This document shows positions 1 through 13,262 of a DNA stretch of 64,000 nucleotides, piece after piece (positions within the stretch are counted from its first letter, which is position 1; every line of letters starts with the position of its first letter). The position numbers and the translations under genes are program-made. The stretch covers positions 62,783,678-62,847,677 of the forward strand of contig NC_054538.1 of the NCBI RefSeq assembly GCF_017654505.1. The letters run 5' to 3'. The notes below the pieces were generated by a model. It saw nothing but the letters and a program-made list of their open reading frames with translations. It ran no database searches and was not told the DNA's origin. The DNA is from Polyodon spathula. Lineage: Eukaryota; Chordata; Actinopteri; Acipenseriformes; Polyodontidae.

Positions 1-1
1 A

Positions 2-184
2 TCAACGGGAATGGCAGACCTTGACCTAATTCAATCTGTGAAAGACGCAGAGGAATTCCTTGCAAACCTGGAAATCACCAATGTCACCTCAACATCTGAA
101 GCCATGTCATCGGCCCCATCCACAGAGAACATGGAAGCAACTCACTGTGATCGAAACAATCTGGATTACATGGACTTTATATAG
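2..184 (+). pseudogene. possible LINE ORF1 C-terminal tail
   Basis: An open frame entering from outside the window and ending at TAG (182-184). It encodes an acidic, Ser/Thr-rich, hydrophilic tail of about 60 residues, starting STGMADLDLIQSVKDAEEFL. It lies about 520 bp upstream of the endonuclease fragment, where ORF1 of a two-ORF LINE would end. I recognise no domain; the assignment is positional. A host exon end is the alternative, but no GT/AG evidence supports it. Confidence 0.35.
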
Positions 185-702
185 GTAATTTCAACTGATT
201 ATGCAGACTAAGATCTTCAATTTATGATTTATTTTTGATCTCTACTATGAGAATACATCTGAATCTAACCACACAGGTAATTACAGCTTTAAATTGGTTT
301 ATGTCTTTATTTTAGTCAAGTACTAAAGGTGTATGCACTTTGTTTAAGATTTGATAACTACTTTTGTATACATTTATGTTAATTGTAAAGTGCTTTACAC
401 TTCCATAAGGATTGCTAAAGTACAGCCATGCATTGCTGTCATAGAGTCACGGGTCCCAATAGCTTTGAGTTTTCTCCAACCAGAGAGGCTGGTGTGATGC
501 ATTTTTTTTTTTTATTATTACTTTCTTTGGTTAATAGTGTTTTGTTTACTGCTTTGTTCTTTGTTTTTTACATATATCCCACATGTAATATTGTACCCAG
601 CTTTCTACATATTGCTGTTTGTTTTTCTTTACTACTTATTGTTAGACTCTTTATGTCCGGCAGAGATGAGTATCCAATCGATACCCCTTACTCATACTGA
701 TC

Positions 703-954
703 ATGCTTGATATTAACATTGTTTCCTGGTATGAGCAAGGTCTGAATTCCCCAATTAAACATACAAAGTGCCTAGAATATCTCCACCACAAAAACATTTC
801 TATAGCAGTTATCCAAGAAACACACTTTAAAATTAGTGACGTCCACCAATTTCAGAGCAAATTTTATAAAATTGCAGCTTACTCCTGCGTTTCAAATAAA
901 ACCAAAGATGTTTTAATCCTCATAGATAGGAAACAGCATTTACTTATAGATTAG
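703..954 (+). pseudogene. LINE AP-endonuclease N-terminal fragment
   Basis: The 83-codon frame matches the start of L1-type ORF2: a 'GLNSPIKHTKCLEYL' segment followed by 'IAVIQETHF', the conserved QETH block of apurinic endonuclease domains (Gln-Glu catalytic region). In an intact element this domain nicks target DNA to prime reverse transcription. The frame stops at 954, and the rest of the endonuclease (954-1750) survives only as scattered codons in several frames. Non-functional. Confidence 0.7.
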
Positions 955-1799
955 TCTGGTGGGGATGATTCTGGGCATTTTGTTTACTTACGTACTGCTT
1001 CAACAAAACAAAAATCTGCATTGCATCAGTAAATGTGCCTAATGAACATGACGCAAACTTCCTAACTGGCATCTCAAATACTCCTTTAATTTGATCAGAA
1101 TACTCATTCGGAGTAGGGATGACTTTAATGCAGTCTGAGATGTTATGTTAGACAGATCAGCCCCCCAGCCCTTAATGCAGAATAGACTGGCCTTGTGCAA
1201 CATTTTTTTTCAACTAGGCAATAGTTATTAAATATTAAATTAAGAGTTCTTACACTTAACTCAGATTCAGCAGCACATCCACAATCTCTATGGGAGGTGA
1301 ACAGATGTTTCCAGAGAGGCAATTGCACTACATTTCCCCCTCACCTGTACTCTTCATGAAATGAAAGTATAATAGAATTAATAAAACATATTGTGATCAA
1401 AAATTGAAATTCTCTGAAAAAAAAAGACAAAAATCTCTTGAACTTAAAACTATCAAATTAACTTAACTCCTTATTACTAGCTAGCGCTGAATTTATCCTG
1501 CACCGCACCAGACAAAAATATTATTCTGAAGGAGAAAGATCAAGCAGATTGCTTGCTTTAAGGCTGAAACAAAATTAATCCCTAGCTGCCATTACTGCTA
1601 TCAAAATAAAATCAGGACTCTTCACATCTGATCCTGTAAAGATCAATGGTGCTTTCCAGATGTATTATTCCCATTTAAATAAATCTGAATTTCAAACTGA
1701 CAATACTGCCTTTGAAAGTTGTCTGAATAACTTAGATTTTGCACAAAGTTAGGTTCTGGATTCCCCCCTCACACTAGAGGAACTTAAATAAGTGCTCTT

Positions 1800-2171
1800 A
1801 TGAATGTAAAAAGGCAAAGCTCCATGATTAAATCGGTTGCCACTAAAAAAAAAATTATCAAATTTTGGGACATAGTAGGTCCCCTTATTAGGGACTCTGT
1901 TAATTACACCCTTGAAACAGGCTCCTTCCATACAGAACAGAAAACTGTTCTCATTCCTCTCTTAAACAAATATTCACATGAATGTACTAGCTATAGACCC
2001 ATCTCTCTTATTAACGCAGATATAAAATTACATGCCAAAGCATTATTTGCCAGAATAGAACCCTATATAGTGATTCTGATCAGTTTTGACCAGACCATAT
2101 TTCTACAAGGCCACCTAGCCTCAGATAATATCATAAGTTTACTTCACGCAATACCTGCTGCTGAATCATAA
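1800..2171 (+). pseudogene. LINE reverse transcriptase fingers fragment
   Basis: From about 1935 the frame encodes an L1-like RT N-terminal region: 'YRPISLIN' (RT block 1) followed by 'KALFARIEPYIVILISFDQT' and a degraded form of the usual G-F-x-x-G-R segment ('IFLQGHLASDNI'). The next RT block, with the first catalytic Asp, appears frameshifted at about 2185-2235 as a 'FSLDAKRPFDRL'-like stretch. Non-functional. Confidence 0.65.
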
Positions 2172-2418
2172 CCCATTTGCCGTGTTTTCTTTAGATGCCA
2201 AAAGGCCATTTGATCGGCTAGAATGGGACTATGGGCAATTTTAGAGCATTTTGAGTTTGGTCATGGCTTTATTAATATGATAAAAAAAAACTCTCTATAA
2301 CACTGCTGTAGCAGTGGTCCAGTCTGGAAACTGACATTCCCAACCTTTTTCTTTGGAAAAAGGGACATGACAGGAGTGTTTTCTTTCCCCACTTCTTTTT
2401 GCTCTGTCACTTGAGCCT

Positions 2419-2958
2419 TTGGCTGAGGCAATCAGGGAAGACCCCATGCTTTCTCCTATCAAGATCAAGGGGACTAAGCATCACATTTCTCTGTATGCCG
2501 ATGACATCCTGTTATACCTTTCCGACGTCCCAAACTCAATCCCACAGATCCTGAACATATTTAGTCTGTTTGCAATACTATCTGGATACAAAATGAGCTG
2601 GTCAAAATCTATGCTTATGGCTCTGAATGCATCAGCCAGAACCACTGCACTCCAACCCACTATTCCTATAAGTTTCCCCTACCTTGGTATATCCATCTGC
2701 TGCACTTTTTCTCAAATCTGTAAAGAAAATTACCTGAATCTAAAACAAAGTCTGTCTCTCCCCAGTACGAAAATGTATTACTGGGCTTTTCAGATCAGGG
2801 CACTGAGGATCTGGTTAGACTGTAACTCTTTAGTGCCATGGCACCAGGTAGAGGAAAAAACAGTGACCCCCACACAGACTGCAGGACCTCCTTTTCTCTG
2901 GTGTAAAACTAAGAAACTGCCAATCTTAGATTTGGAACGATCATATCTAATTCCTTAA
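2419..2958 (+). pseudogene. LINE reverse transcriptase palm (YADD) fragment
   Basis: This 179-codon frame carries the RT core: 'EAIREDP...IKIKGTKHHISLYADDILLYL'. YADD is the catalytic motif C with both aspartates kept. It is followed by 'GYKMSWSKSMLMALN' and 'FPYLGISI', which match RT blocks D and E of L1-type LINEs. The frame starts inside the domain and ends before the C-terminal region, so it is a fragment of a dead ORF2. Confidence 0.8.
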
Positions 2959-3099
2959 GGCTATGGGCTAATATAGAAAAGTACATTGGACAATCCCACA
3001 GATTCTGCAAATCATCCCCTATCTGGAATAATTACAATTTATTGACTGATATTCACCCTTTTGTGTCAGCTTGGTCCAATAAGGGCATTCATGTGATGA

Positions 3100-3309
3100 A
3101 TGATATATTCAGTAGGACTAGACCGTACATTCCAGGACCTTAAGGATACTCACTCTCTCCCTGGCTTTTCCTATTTTATGTACCTGCGACTTAGGTCAGC
3201 ACTTCGAGATTATGGTGTACCTTGGAATATTGCTCCTCCCTCTCACCCCATGGTAACTTGGATCAACCCTACTATCCTTCCTCGTGGACCCAAAAGTTTA
3301 ATACTCTAG
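3100..3309 (+). pseudogene. LINE ORF2 C-terminal fragment
   Basis: A 69-codon frame with 'TFQDLKDTHSLPGFSYFMYL' resembles the 'F-x-x-L-x-x-x-x-x-L-P-x-x-x-x-[FY]-x-Y-L' segment downstream of RT in fish and mammalian L1 ORF2 proteins. It lies in the expected order after the YADD fragment. Weaker traces continue to the A-rich end near 3960. Confidence 0.5.
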
Positions 3310-3990
3310 TGGTATGTAAGACATGGGACTGTGACCTTGGCAAACTAGGCTTTACACCTGATTGGGATACAATATGGTGAAATATTTTTACAGCTTTTAA
3401 AAACCCAGCACATTTGCTTATATACCTTAAAATAATTCACAGGACTTATGCCACTCCTTATAGACGTTTTCAAATGAACATTATATTCGACCCTGCTTGT
3501 ACCAATTCTAAGCTCAGTATAACTGATACCACCTTACACATATTATTGTGAAGTTCTAGTCCCTTGTATCTTCCATTCTGTCCCATCTTTTACATACCCT
3601 CTGTGCTCTCTTCCTTTATCCCAACAGAAAATTTTACTTGCAGGATTTATATTACATGCATGGATAACTCCTAGCACTACACCACAACAGGTTTGGCCAG
3701 GTATGTTTAGGGACATTGTCCAATTAAAACACTCCACAGCTCATAGAAATCAGGCCTGCGCTGCAACACTCCAGGCCTGGAGTTTGGCCTCTGCCAACCT
3801 CTCCAATCTCTTAATAGCATAATGTTTTTTTTTTGTTTGTTTTTTTTTTTTTTAAATTTATGTAGCATTTATTTTTATTTGGGTCCTTACATGTGAGCTC
3901 TGATCTATTGTGGTTTATTGTTCTATTTTGATGTTGTTTTTTGTTCTTGTTTCTCAAAAATAAAAACAATTAATCACATAAAAGAAATGC

Positions 3991-4313
3991 ACACGCTCAT
4001 CATGCCTGGTCTGTACATAATACTTCCTCTGCTGTCAAATATATCAATCTGTATTACAATTTTCAATGCCTTATTTTTTATGGGGAGATAAAATTCACAT
4101 ATATTATTAGTAGCCTGTTATATTTTTATCCATGTATACAGTTCTATAATGTTTGTATTTAGAGATCAGTCATTCTTTTATATATTTATTGGAATTACGT
4201 ATACAACAGTAAAGAATTGACAAATTGTTCATTTATTTTATATGGTACCTGAGAAAAACCCATTGAACGGTGATGTCCCATTCAAAATTATGAACCTCAA
4301 ATAAAGAATGCTT
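3991..4313. other. AT-rich non-coding stretch
   Basis: No coding or repeat signature recognised. Confidence 0.5.
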
Positions 4314-4690
4314 AGGGCAGTGGGTGGCTCAATGGGTTGGCAATGTCATGTGAAGCATTTAACCTCCAGATTGTTGGTTCTAACCCAGGCTAATAGCAAC
4401 TGCTTCTAGTGGGCTGGCGTCCATATCACACAAACATCATTATGATTATCACTAATTGCCATATTTCTTGGCAGTCTTATAAAGAGGCCAAAAATTGTAT
4501 AGGCATTGGGACTGAATTGCCCTCTCACCCGAGGGCTGGAAAATGTCCAGGGCTGTTTGAAGAAGCTTGCATTGTCACTGCATGTGACTGGAGTTTCCAA
4601 GAGACTAAGTTAATTATTTTTATGCGTTCATGCAATTTCCTTCCTATTCATCGTTCCTTTGTGAAATATTGTATTCAATTTGCAAGGTAA
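4314..4690 (+). repeat. tRNA-derived SINE-like repeat
   Basis: The first ~75 bp carry a Pol III type-2 promoter layout: box A-like TGGCTCAATGGGTTGGCA at 4325-4342 and box B-like GGTTCTAACCC at 4376-4386, about 34 bp apart as in a tRNA gene. The region does not fold into a convincing tRNA and has a non-tRNA body downstream, so a SINE is more likely than a tRNA gene. The 3' limit is a guess. Confidence 0.45.
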
Positions 4691-5680
4691 AATCCAACTG
4701 CATTCTTTAATACGCGTCTGTTAGTATATGTCTTTGATATTAATTTACATTCTTTTATGCAAAAATGCAAAGCTGGTACATTTTCATTGTAACTGAGATC
4801 AAGAAAAGAGCAAGGCAGTGAAAGACATTAGTGTTATGATACCAGCTAGCATTAATGCATACCCACTGCATAAAGAATTATTGGGAATGACTATTGGTGA
4901 GAAGATGTACAGTGCCATACCGTGGCATTAGCATGGTTTGGGCTGGTTTACTGAATGTAACACAAACAGGAGTTTATGAGCTGTTACTAGAGATAAAGGA
5001 GGTGCCCAGAATTTATCACATTTACTCTGTCTCAGAATAAAAGTTTCCAAGGGTCCAAAGCTTTTTGTGGTGCTCTGTGGTGAAGTATGACAAGCCATTT
5101 TAACATTTACTTCACAGTACTTCATGTATGTATGTGTTTAGTTTTCAGTATAGTTTGTACAGAATATGGTTCAATAACCAGTAACTTCAAAATTTACTTT
5201 TAAAGAAAGGGTCACCCTTTGCCAGTTTCTATTAAACCCTTAATGTGACTGATACCTTGATACACACTGTCCTCTGGAGAATACAGTACTGAAGAGGCTA
5301 AATGTTTAGGATCCTACCAGAAAGCTGAACAAAGTTTTGTTTTTGTATACAGTAGAATGGCAAAATATGAATTCCTATTAGAATCCGATCCAAATGGGCA
5401 TGAATAGAGCTCCGCTTTCAGAGATGTCAGTTTCCTTTGCCATATCAATCTAACATTGCTTGCAAATGACTTATTTTCCAGGACTCATTAAAAAAAAAAA
5501 AAAAAAAAAGCCTTGGGAGTAGCAATGAAATATAAAATGAGGAACTCGCTATTTTTTCTTTTCAGTTACTGTGATTGCATCTAAAGTAACTGAACGTTAA
5601 AACAGAAAGTTTGATTATATTCGGAATGATTCGGCCATTTTGCTTTTTTAGATAGAATCCTTCCTCTAGATTTGAGCCGT
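4691..5680. other. non-coding stretch with poly(A) run
   Basis: AT-rich. A run of about 20 A lies at 5490-5509. No gene or named repeat recognised. Confidence 0.5.
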
Positions 5681-6007
5681 TGTGACAGGGTGGAAGTCCT
5701 GCATATGGGGAATTGTGTATTGTATTTGAGATTAATTGTTGAAACTATGGATTTGTGTAAACAGATTAATTGAATTATTTAATTGTGATGACACTCCGTT
5801 TGGGACCGCTACCTGTCTGCATGGAACAGCAGCTGAAAGCAATCAGCTGTTCCAGCAGGCAGGTGGGTGTGTCTCAGTGGAGTGTCATTATAAAAACATG
5901 CCGATCCCTAGGATTGGGGCTGCTACAAGACCTGTTGTTTTCACAGCACCTTTGAATTATGGTTTGTCATTTTGTGTTTTATTTTTAGTGTTTGTACAGT
6001 CTTGTAC

Positions 6008-7495
6008 ATAAGAACATAAGAACATAAGAATGTTTACAAACGAGAGGAGGCCATTCGGCCCATCTTGCTCGTTTGGTTGTTAGTAGCTTATTGATCCCAA
6101 AATCTCATCAAGCAGCTTCTTGAAGGATCCCAGGGTGTCAGCTTCAACAACATTACTGGGGAGTTGATTCCAGACCCTCACAATTCTCTGTGTAAAAAAG
6201 TGTCTCCTATTTTCTGTTCTGAATGCCCCTTTTTCTAAACTCCATTTGTGACCCCTGGTCCTTGTTTCTTTTTTCAGGCTGAAAAAGTCCCTTGGGTCGA
6301 CACTGTCAATACCTTTTAGAATTTTTAATGCTTGAATTAGGTCGCCACGTAGTCTTCTTTGTTCAAGACTGAACAGATTCAATTATTTTAGCCTGTCTGC
6401 ATATGACATGCCTTTTAAGCCCGGAATAATTCTGGTCGCTCTTCTTTGCACTCTTTCTAGAGCAGCAATATCTTTTTTATAGCGAGGTGACCAGAACTGA
6501 ACACAATATTCAAGATGAGGTCTTACTAGTGCATTGTATAGTTTTAACATTACTTCCCTTGATTTAAATTCAACACTTTTCACAATGTATCCGAGCATCT
6601 TGTTAGCCTTTTTTATAGCTTCCCCACATTGCCTAGATGAAGACATTTCTGAGTCAACAAAAACTCCTTGGTCTTTTTCATAGATTCCTTCTCCAATTTC
6701 AATATCTCCCATATGATATTTATAATGTACATTTTTATTTCCTGCGTGCAGTACCTTACACTTTTCTCTATTAAATGTCATTTGCCATGTGTCTGCCCAG
6801 TTCTGAATCTTGTCTAGATCATTTTGAATGACCTTTGCTGCTGCAACAGTGTTTGCCACTCCTCCTACTTTTGTGTCGTCTGCAAATTTAACAAGTTTGC
6901 TTACTATACCAGAATCTAAATCATTAATGTAGATTAGGAATAGCAGAGGACCTAATACTGATCCCTGTGGTACACCGCTGGTTACCACACTCCATTCTGA
7001 GGTTTTTCCTCTAATCAGTACTTTCTGTTTTCTACATGTTAACCACTCCCTAATCCATGTACATGTGTTTCCTTGAATCCCAACTGCGTTCAGTTTGAGA
7101 ATTAATCTTTTGTGCGGGACTTTGTCAAAAGCTTTCTGGAAATCTAAATAAACCATGTCATATGCTTTGCAATTATCCATTATGGATGTTGCATCCTCAA
7201 AAAAATCAAGCAAGTTAGTTGGGCACGATCTCCCTTTCCTAAAACCATGCTGACTGTCTCCCAGTACCCTGTTACCATATAGGTAATTTTCCATTTTGGA
7301 TCTTATTATAGTTTCCATAAGTTTGCATATCATAGAAGTCAGGCTTACTGGTCTGTAGTTACCTGGTTCAGTTTTGTTTCCCTTTTTGTGGATCGGTATT
7401 ACGTTTGCAATTTTCCAGTCTGTCGGTACCACCCCTGTGTCAAGAGACTGCATCCTCTGTGCGCTATCATTGCTGGTAGCCTCACATGACATTAT
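6008..7495 (-). mobile_element. CR1-type LINE, 5'-truncated
   Basis: Minus-strand LINE whose 3' end (low coordinate) terminates in short tail repeats (plus-strand AAGAACAT units at 6008-6030), as CR1-clade elements end in octamer-like microsatellites instead of poly(A). The 5' end is truncated within ORF2 near 7495, the usual outcome of target-primed reverse transcription. It interrupts the candidate LTR. Related copies lie at 43405-43808 (+) and 45257-46427 (-). Confidence 0.85.
6080..7492 (-). pseudogene. CR1 LINE ORF2 (RT and C-terminal part), one nonsense codon
   Basis: A 369-codon frame (7492-6383) continues in phase, after a single TAA, into a further 100 codons (6382-6080). Motifs in order: 'VIPIHKKGNKTEPGNYRPVS' (RT block 1), 'DFQKAFDKVPH' (first catalytic Asp), 'GVPQGSVLGPLLFLIYIND' (block B) and 'KFADDTKVGG' (FADD catalytic motif), then the CR1 C-terminal thumb. 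The two related copies have GAA (Glu) in the context RLKELNLF where this copy has TAA, so the stop is a point mutation here. The endonuclease is missing through 5' truncation. It would copy element RNA at the target if complete; it cannot act alone. Confidence 0.85.
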
Positions 7496-7629
7496 TGTTT
7501 ACTTTTTGTTTGTGTTTATTAATTAAATCCTGTGCACCTGTGTCAGCGTAACAACATCAATCTCCTTACCTCGGTCTCTTGTGTGTTCTCCTTGGCCGCC
7601 TGAGGCAAGTATACCAGGACACTACCACA

Positions 7630-8146
7630 GCTAGTTATGAAGATGCAGCATCTAAAACATCCACTTTGCTCCAGGCCAGCAAATGATCTATTGGCAAAAC
7701 CCAATAATTAAAAAGCTTACTCACTGAATACTGTACCATTTATCTGATTAAAACTTCATGATTTATCATGTGTGGAACACATCAATATTGTTTCTAACTT
7801 TCAGCATAGATTACAAGTGCATTAAAATCCAAACCGTTAAGCAAACAATCACTATTGCTTATCTTGCATTATCTAAACACCTACATTATAATTCATTAGG
7901 AGCTCCATTACTTTGCCCCTGGTTAGCAGGCACTGTCTATCAGTGAAGCACATCAGTAAGGTATTAATGAACAATGTCAACTCATCTTTCAAGACAGTAC
8001 TAGCTAGTCAGGGCTTTATTGCAATTATAAACCTTCAAAATCTTTTTTTGACTCTTATGTTATGAGACTACTTTGCAGTCAGTGATGGTGTTTGTCCCGC
8101 AGTGGCCCCACGCAAAGCTTGATTTCAGGGACAGTATTCCCTATTC
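7630..8146. other. non-coding stretch
   Basis: No gene or recognisable repeat. Confidence 0.5.
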
Positions 8147-8660
8147 CTACCAGTAATACTGCGCTACTACGATACCATGTCTTTCAAACAGGGCAAGAAA
8201 GACACTATTAAATGGATTGCATTTTACTACAGCAAAAAACACACTAACAGTGAGTGTGAAATAAACCTTTCTTGCTTTTGCAGAGACAAAGCCTACAATT
8301 ATAGCTGAATAATCCAGTTTTTGGCAAATCTGGTGCACGATCAATATCTGCCCTAGTCCAGTCAACTGTTCCTGTGACATTGCAGAAAGTAAATCGTTTT
8401 TGATTAATTTCATTTTCAGGCAAGAAAATTTCTCCCCTGATGCTACTGTGACAGGCATAGTCATATGCAGATGCAAGGCAGTACTGAGGTTAGGATACAG
8501 ATCCTGAAAATTTCCCTTGTATGTAGTTGAGCATCGCAAGATTTTTGGAGCTCAAAGAATGCAATTTTGGAGCACTGCTTTGCGACGTCTAATAGGGCTA
8601 GCACCAGTGGTTGGCAGAACTTATAAGGTGTGGCATCATTAATATTTCGTTCTGGCACAA
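8147..8660 (-). pseudogene. hAT-family transposase C-terminal remnant
   Basis: The minus-strand frame 8539-8147 carries a hAT dimerisation-domain signature: 'YPNLSTALHLHMTMPVTVAS' followed by 'GEKFSCLKMKLIKNDLLSAM' and then 'SQEQLTGLG'. This is the conserved 'P-V-[TS]-x-A-x-x-E-R-x-F-S-x-[ML]-[KR]-x-[IL]-K' block of hAT transposases (ZMYM1-like type in fish), with ERS degraded to EKF. Residues before it (8658-8540, another frame) may be the preceding segment. No RNase H-fold catalytic part or terminal repeats are seen. A domesticated gene exon is less likely given the degraded motif. Confidence 0.7.
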
Positions 8661-9458
8661 AGCTGGCGCTTGGTTCTGCATTTTGAAAGAGACATCTCAG
8701 GCAGTGTTATTTGGAGCACAATCATCAGTACCAGGGGCAGAAGGAAGTGAAACGAGGAGAAACAAAATAAGAGCAGCATGAAGACAAACCTTAAGTATAT
8801 ATACCTATCTTTATTTGTATTTTATAAATCAAATATTTATTCATTTTGTGTTTGTTTGAAGGGAGAAGAAAAGATCAAAATAGAGTTTTCTGAACCTGTG
8901 TCTCTTTTACGCTGATCAGACAGCGAATGCATACATCGCCTCTGACTATCAAGCAAATTATAGGTGGTATCTGTCAGTTATTGCAGGTAAGGATAGGGGA
9001 AGACATAATGCATTGCCTGTTGCATTAAAGGTCACGGCTGCACTAACCTTTTTTTGCCATTGGTTCCTTTAAGAGGATTGTAAGTGCCACTGCAGGTATT
9101 AGCCAGTCAGCTGTAAGCGGAGCAGTACAAGAAGTTACTGCACCTTTTTTTATAAATATATAAATATCAGCTAGGGGTGGTGCACCAGAGGAGAGCTCAG
9201 TCTCACACATTATAGTACAGAAGAGTTCCCCTATTTCATTTCACTCTCACCATTAATGTAGCTAAATGGTCAATTAATCACCTAATCCTAATTATTTAGT
9301 CGGTAGAAGTACAGGATTTATAAACAATGCACACTTTCACATTGAGAATCACGGCAGTGACCTGTTTTATTTTTATTCACTTCTACTGAGAGAAAATGAA
9401 ATGCCCTGGCTCCAATTTAAAACAAACAAAAATAAAAACAAACATACATACAATCCAG

Positions 9459-9460
<2 letters not shown>
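8661..9460. other. non-coding stretch
   Basis: No gene recognised. A GTAAGG donor-like site near 8988 follows a short open stretch, but nothing confirms an exon. Confidence 0.4.

Positions 9461-9512
<52 letters not shown>
9461..9512. repeat. (AT)n microsatellite
   Basis: 26 uninterrupted AT units. Confidence 0.97.
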
Positions 9513-9515
<3 letters not shown>

Positions 9516-10933
9516 CAGCTAACAAACTCCTACGGACAAGGCCAAAAGCCAAAAGTTTTCAATTGCATATCTGCAAGTGCATGTTTTCTTTCAGTAAATC
9601 AATAAATGGTCATTCAGCATCAATTGTGGATTCTCACATTTTGCTTTGCCTGCTTCACTCTCAATATTTGCTTTTTCCTTTTCACTGCAGTGTATTTCTT
9701 GTAACTAATCATTAATCTAGCTTGATACCCACATACAACAGCTTCTAAATTTCACAGCACTTAACATTTACAAAAATACAGAATAAAGTTCATTTTTAAC
9801 ATTCAGCATTTCACTCAGTCATTTTGTTTACTCCCAGTCCTTAAACAGAATATGTTCTTTACTCACAGTCCAGAATTAAATATATTATTTAATCAAAGTT
9901 CAAGACGAAATATCTCTCTTGCAAAGTATAAAAACGAGTTTCTCATCCAAGTTAAACCCTCTTACAGAGCAAGAATATCTTTTTATAGTCTGGAACAACT
10001 TGACTCCCTCTGGTAATAACGATTAGATTCTGGCATGCACCTTCAGTCTCTAATCCCTGATTTCTTCAATTTATTACTATCTTTGTTACTTTCAATGGTG
10101 TATAGGCCCTTCTGCATCACTGTACTAGAAAAATCTCTTTACGAGTGGTCATTTCAAAGTTTACAGATAAAACGATCTATTTTGAGTGTCTGTTCAGATT
10201 CTTACTGTACTACAACTAACAATACTTTGCACAAAGGAGACCGCAGCTCCCTGTTTTAGTTCCTCACACAAGTACCCCTGCTGATCACAGGTATGTTTGT
10301 GGCATGTTGTGTTTTTCACAATTTTGCCATACGAAATGAATGTTTCATTAACCTTTCAGAGGACATAAGCTTTTAGGGAACACTGGGAGAGACTCCAGTT
10401 GCCGCTACTGCAAGACAGATCAGGGAAGGCCTTTTTTATATGTATTGATTTAAATGTTACACTATAATAGTATTAATTGTATTGTATAATTGTATTACAT
10501 ATACTCATTTTTTTGTAGGCTATCTGTTTTTGTTTTCTAATTTTAAACCAATTTGTTTTTGTGGAAAGAGGACACATCATTATAAATGCCTGAGTTCACT
10601 AAAACCATCCATTGATGGGAATGGCATATAAGGTATGTATTATTGACTACAATGTAGTTTAGGGGTCCCCACTATTAGCAAAATCGCTTTATACTGAATC
10701 AATAACAGACAGCTTGCAACATTAAACAGAAGTTCATTTTTATTTTACAATCAGAACAATTATCTAATTATTTTTTAATTCCTTTTTGTCTAGTTTTATT
10801 TAACAATGTTAATTCAGTTGATATAATGAGATGTCGTTAATAGCGGGAAAAACCTACAGTACCCTGTATTTTCAAAATGATTTCCTTGCATAAGCCGAAA
10901 CAAAAAAAAAGATGCTGGATGTTAGTTGAAATG
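9513..10933. other. non-coding stretch
   Basis: AT-rich; no domain, RNA gene or terminal repeat seen. Short open frames here have no recognisable motif. Confidence 0.5.
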
Positions 10934-11223
10934 TTTTTTTTTTTTTTTTTTTATTGGACTGAAATGTCTTTACATAACAAGAAAAATAAATTACACATAC
11001 ATATACCTATACATGCACCCTCTGAAGCATATAGAAACTCGACTCTTGTGGGATCGAGGTGCTGTCACAAACTCCTTGTAGTACTGCAAGACTTTTGGCC
11101 AGAAGCTCTGTGCCAGCCTGACGTCACTGTCCTGTCGCCTCATTCTCCCTTTGTTCTTCTCTTTTAGGGCTGCCGATGAGACAGAGGTATTGGTCTTCCT
11201 CCTCGACCTCTGTTGAATGGGAC
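10934..11223 (-). other. candidate terminal exon or retrocopy with poly(A)
   Basis: On the minus strand one frame stays open for about 60 codons from 11213. It encodes a basic, Ser-rich segment and then 'DSDVRLAQSFWPKVLQYYKE', ending at a TAA near 11000. About 40 bp further on comes AATAAA merging directly into an A-run (plus-strand T run at 10934-10952). A weak acceptor-like TTATTCTGTAG lies just upstream of the open part. The amino-acid pattern looks protein-like but I do not recognise it. The direct AATAAA-to-A-run join suggests a retrocopied 3' end; a genuine last exon is the alternative. Confidence 0.3.
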
Positions 11224-11665
11224 CTACAGAATAAACATTTAGGCTGCATATATTTGTTTTTGTTTTTGTTTGTTTACTATATAACTTAATTGCAGCATCA
11301 CTAAAACATGTACATTATTAACTGATGTTGTGGTTTCGTAATAACCTATTGCACCTGCTTTTACTATGCGAAACAAAATAGTCAAGTACAGCTTTTGAGA
11401 ATTTTTTTTTTTTTTTTAATTAATCATATTGGTTTACAATAAATACATGCATAAATAAATTAAAAAAAAAACATGATGAATACATATACAATTATCTTAA
11501 ACGTTAAGGGATTGAAATATATAAGCCAGTTACACAATTTTGTGTAGCCAGCACATATCATAACAATTCTTTACCTTTTTTTTTTAAACTGTTGGAAAAA
11601 CCAACAGTTTAAACATCATAAATGATATAAAATCGGGCCCCATAGTGCTTTAGTATCAATAAATA
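11224..11665. other. AT-rich stretch
   Basis: T- and A-rich runs at 11401-11417 and 11461-11471; no coding signal. Confidence 0.5.

Positions 11666-13262
<1,597 letters not shown>

Larger units (their letters stand above)
1..3990 (+). mobile_element. L1/Tx1-like LINE remnant
   Basis: A decayed non-LTR retrotransposon on the plus strand that begins before the window. In order it shows a possible ORF1 C-terminus (2-184), an AT-rich spacer, the start of an endonuclease domain (703-954), reverse transcriptase pieces (about 1935-2165 and 2419-2958), a C-terminal piece (3100-3309) and an A-rich 3' end with AATAAAAA near 3958. The pieces follow L1 ORF2 order but are broken by many stops and frameshifts, so it is inactive. 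The L1/Tx1 assignment rests on the motifs YADDILLYL and SYRPISLIN. Confidence 0.75.
5681..7629 (+). mobile_element. candidate solo LTR split by a CR1 LINE
   Basis: The left part (5681-6007) begins TGTGACAGGG and holds a TATA-like TATAAAA at 5889-5895. The right part (7496-7629) holds ATTAAA at 7522-7527 and ends ACTACCACA. Joined without the CR1 insert they give a ~460-bp unit with TG...CA ends and promoter and polyadenylation signals in order, as expected of an LTR. No internal retroviral-type domain adjoins it, hence a solo LTR. The flanks (GCCGT / GCTAG) show no clear target duplication, which lowers confidence. Confidence 0.45.

Noticed and set aside
4325..4386. A possible functional tRNA gene
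   Set aside because: Box A and box B spacing is tRNA-like but the stems do not pair and a non-tRNA body follows; treated as a SINE.
8920..8992. Possible exon before GTAAGG at about 8988
   Set aside because: Short open stretches with a donor-like site are common by chance, and the translation has no recognisable feature.
9396..9715. Frames containing a long Tyr-Ile run
   Set aside because: Translation of the (AT)n tract.
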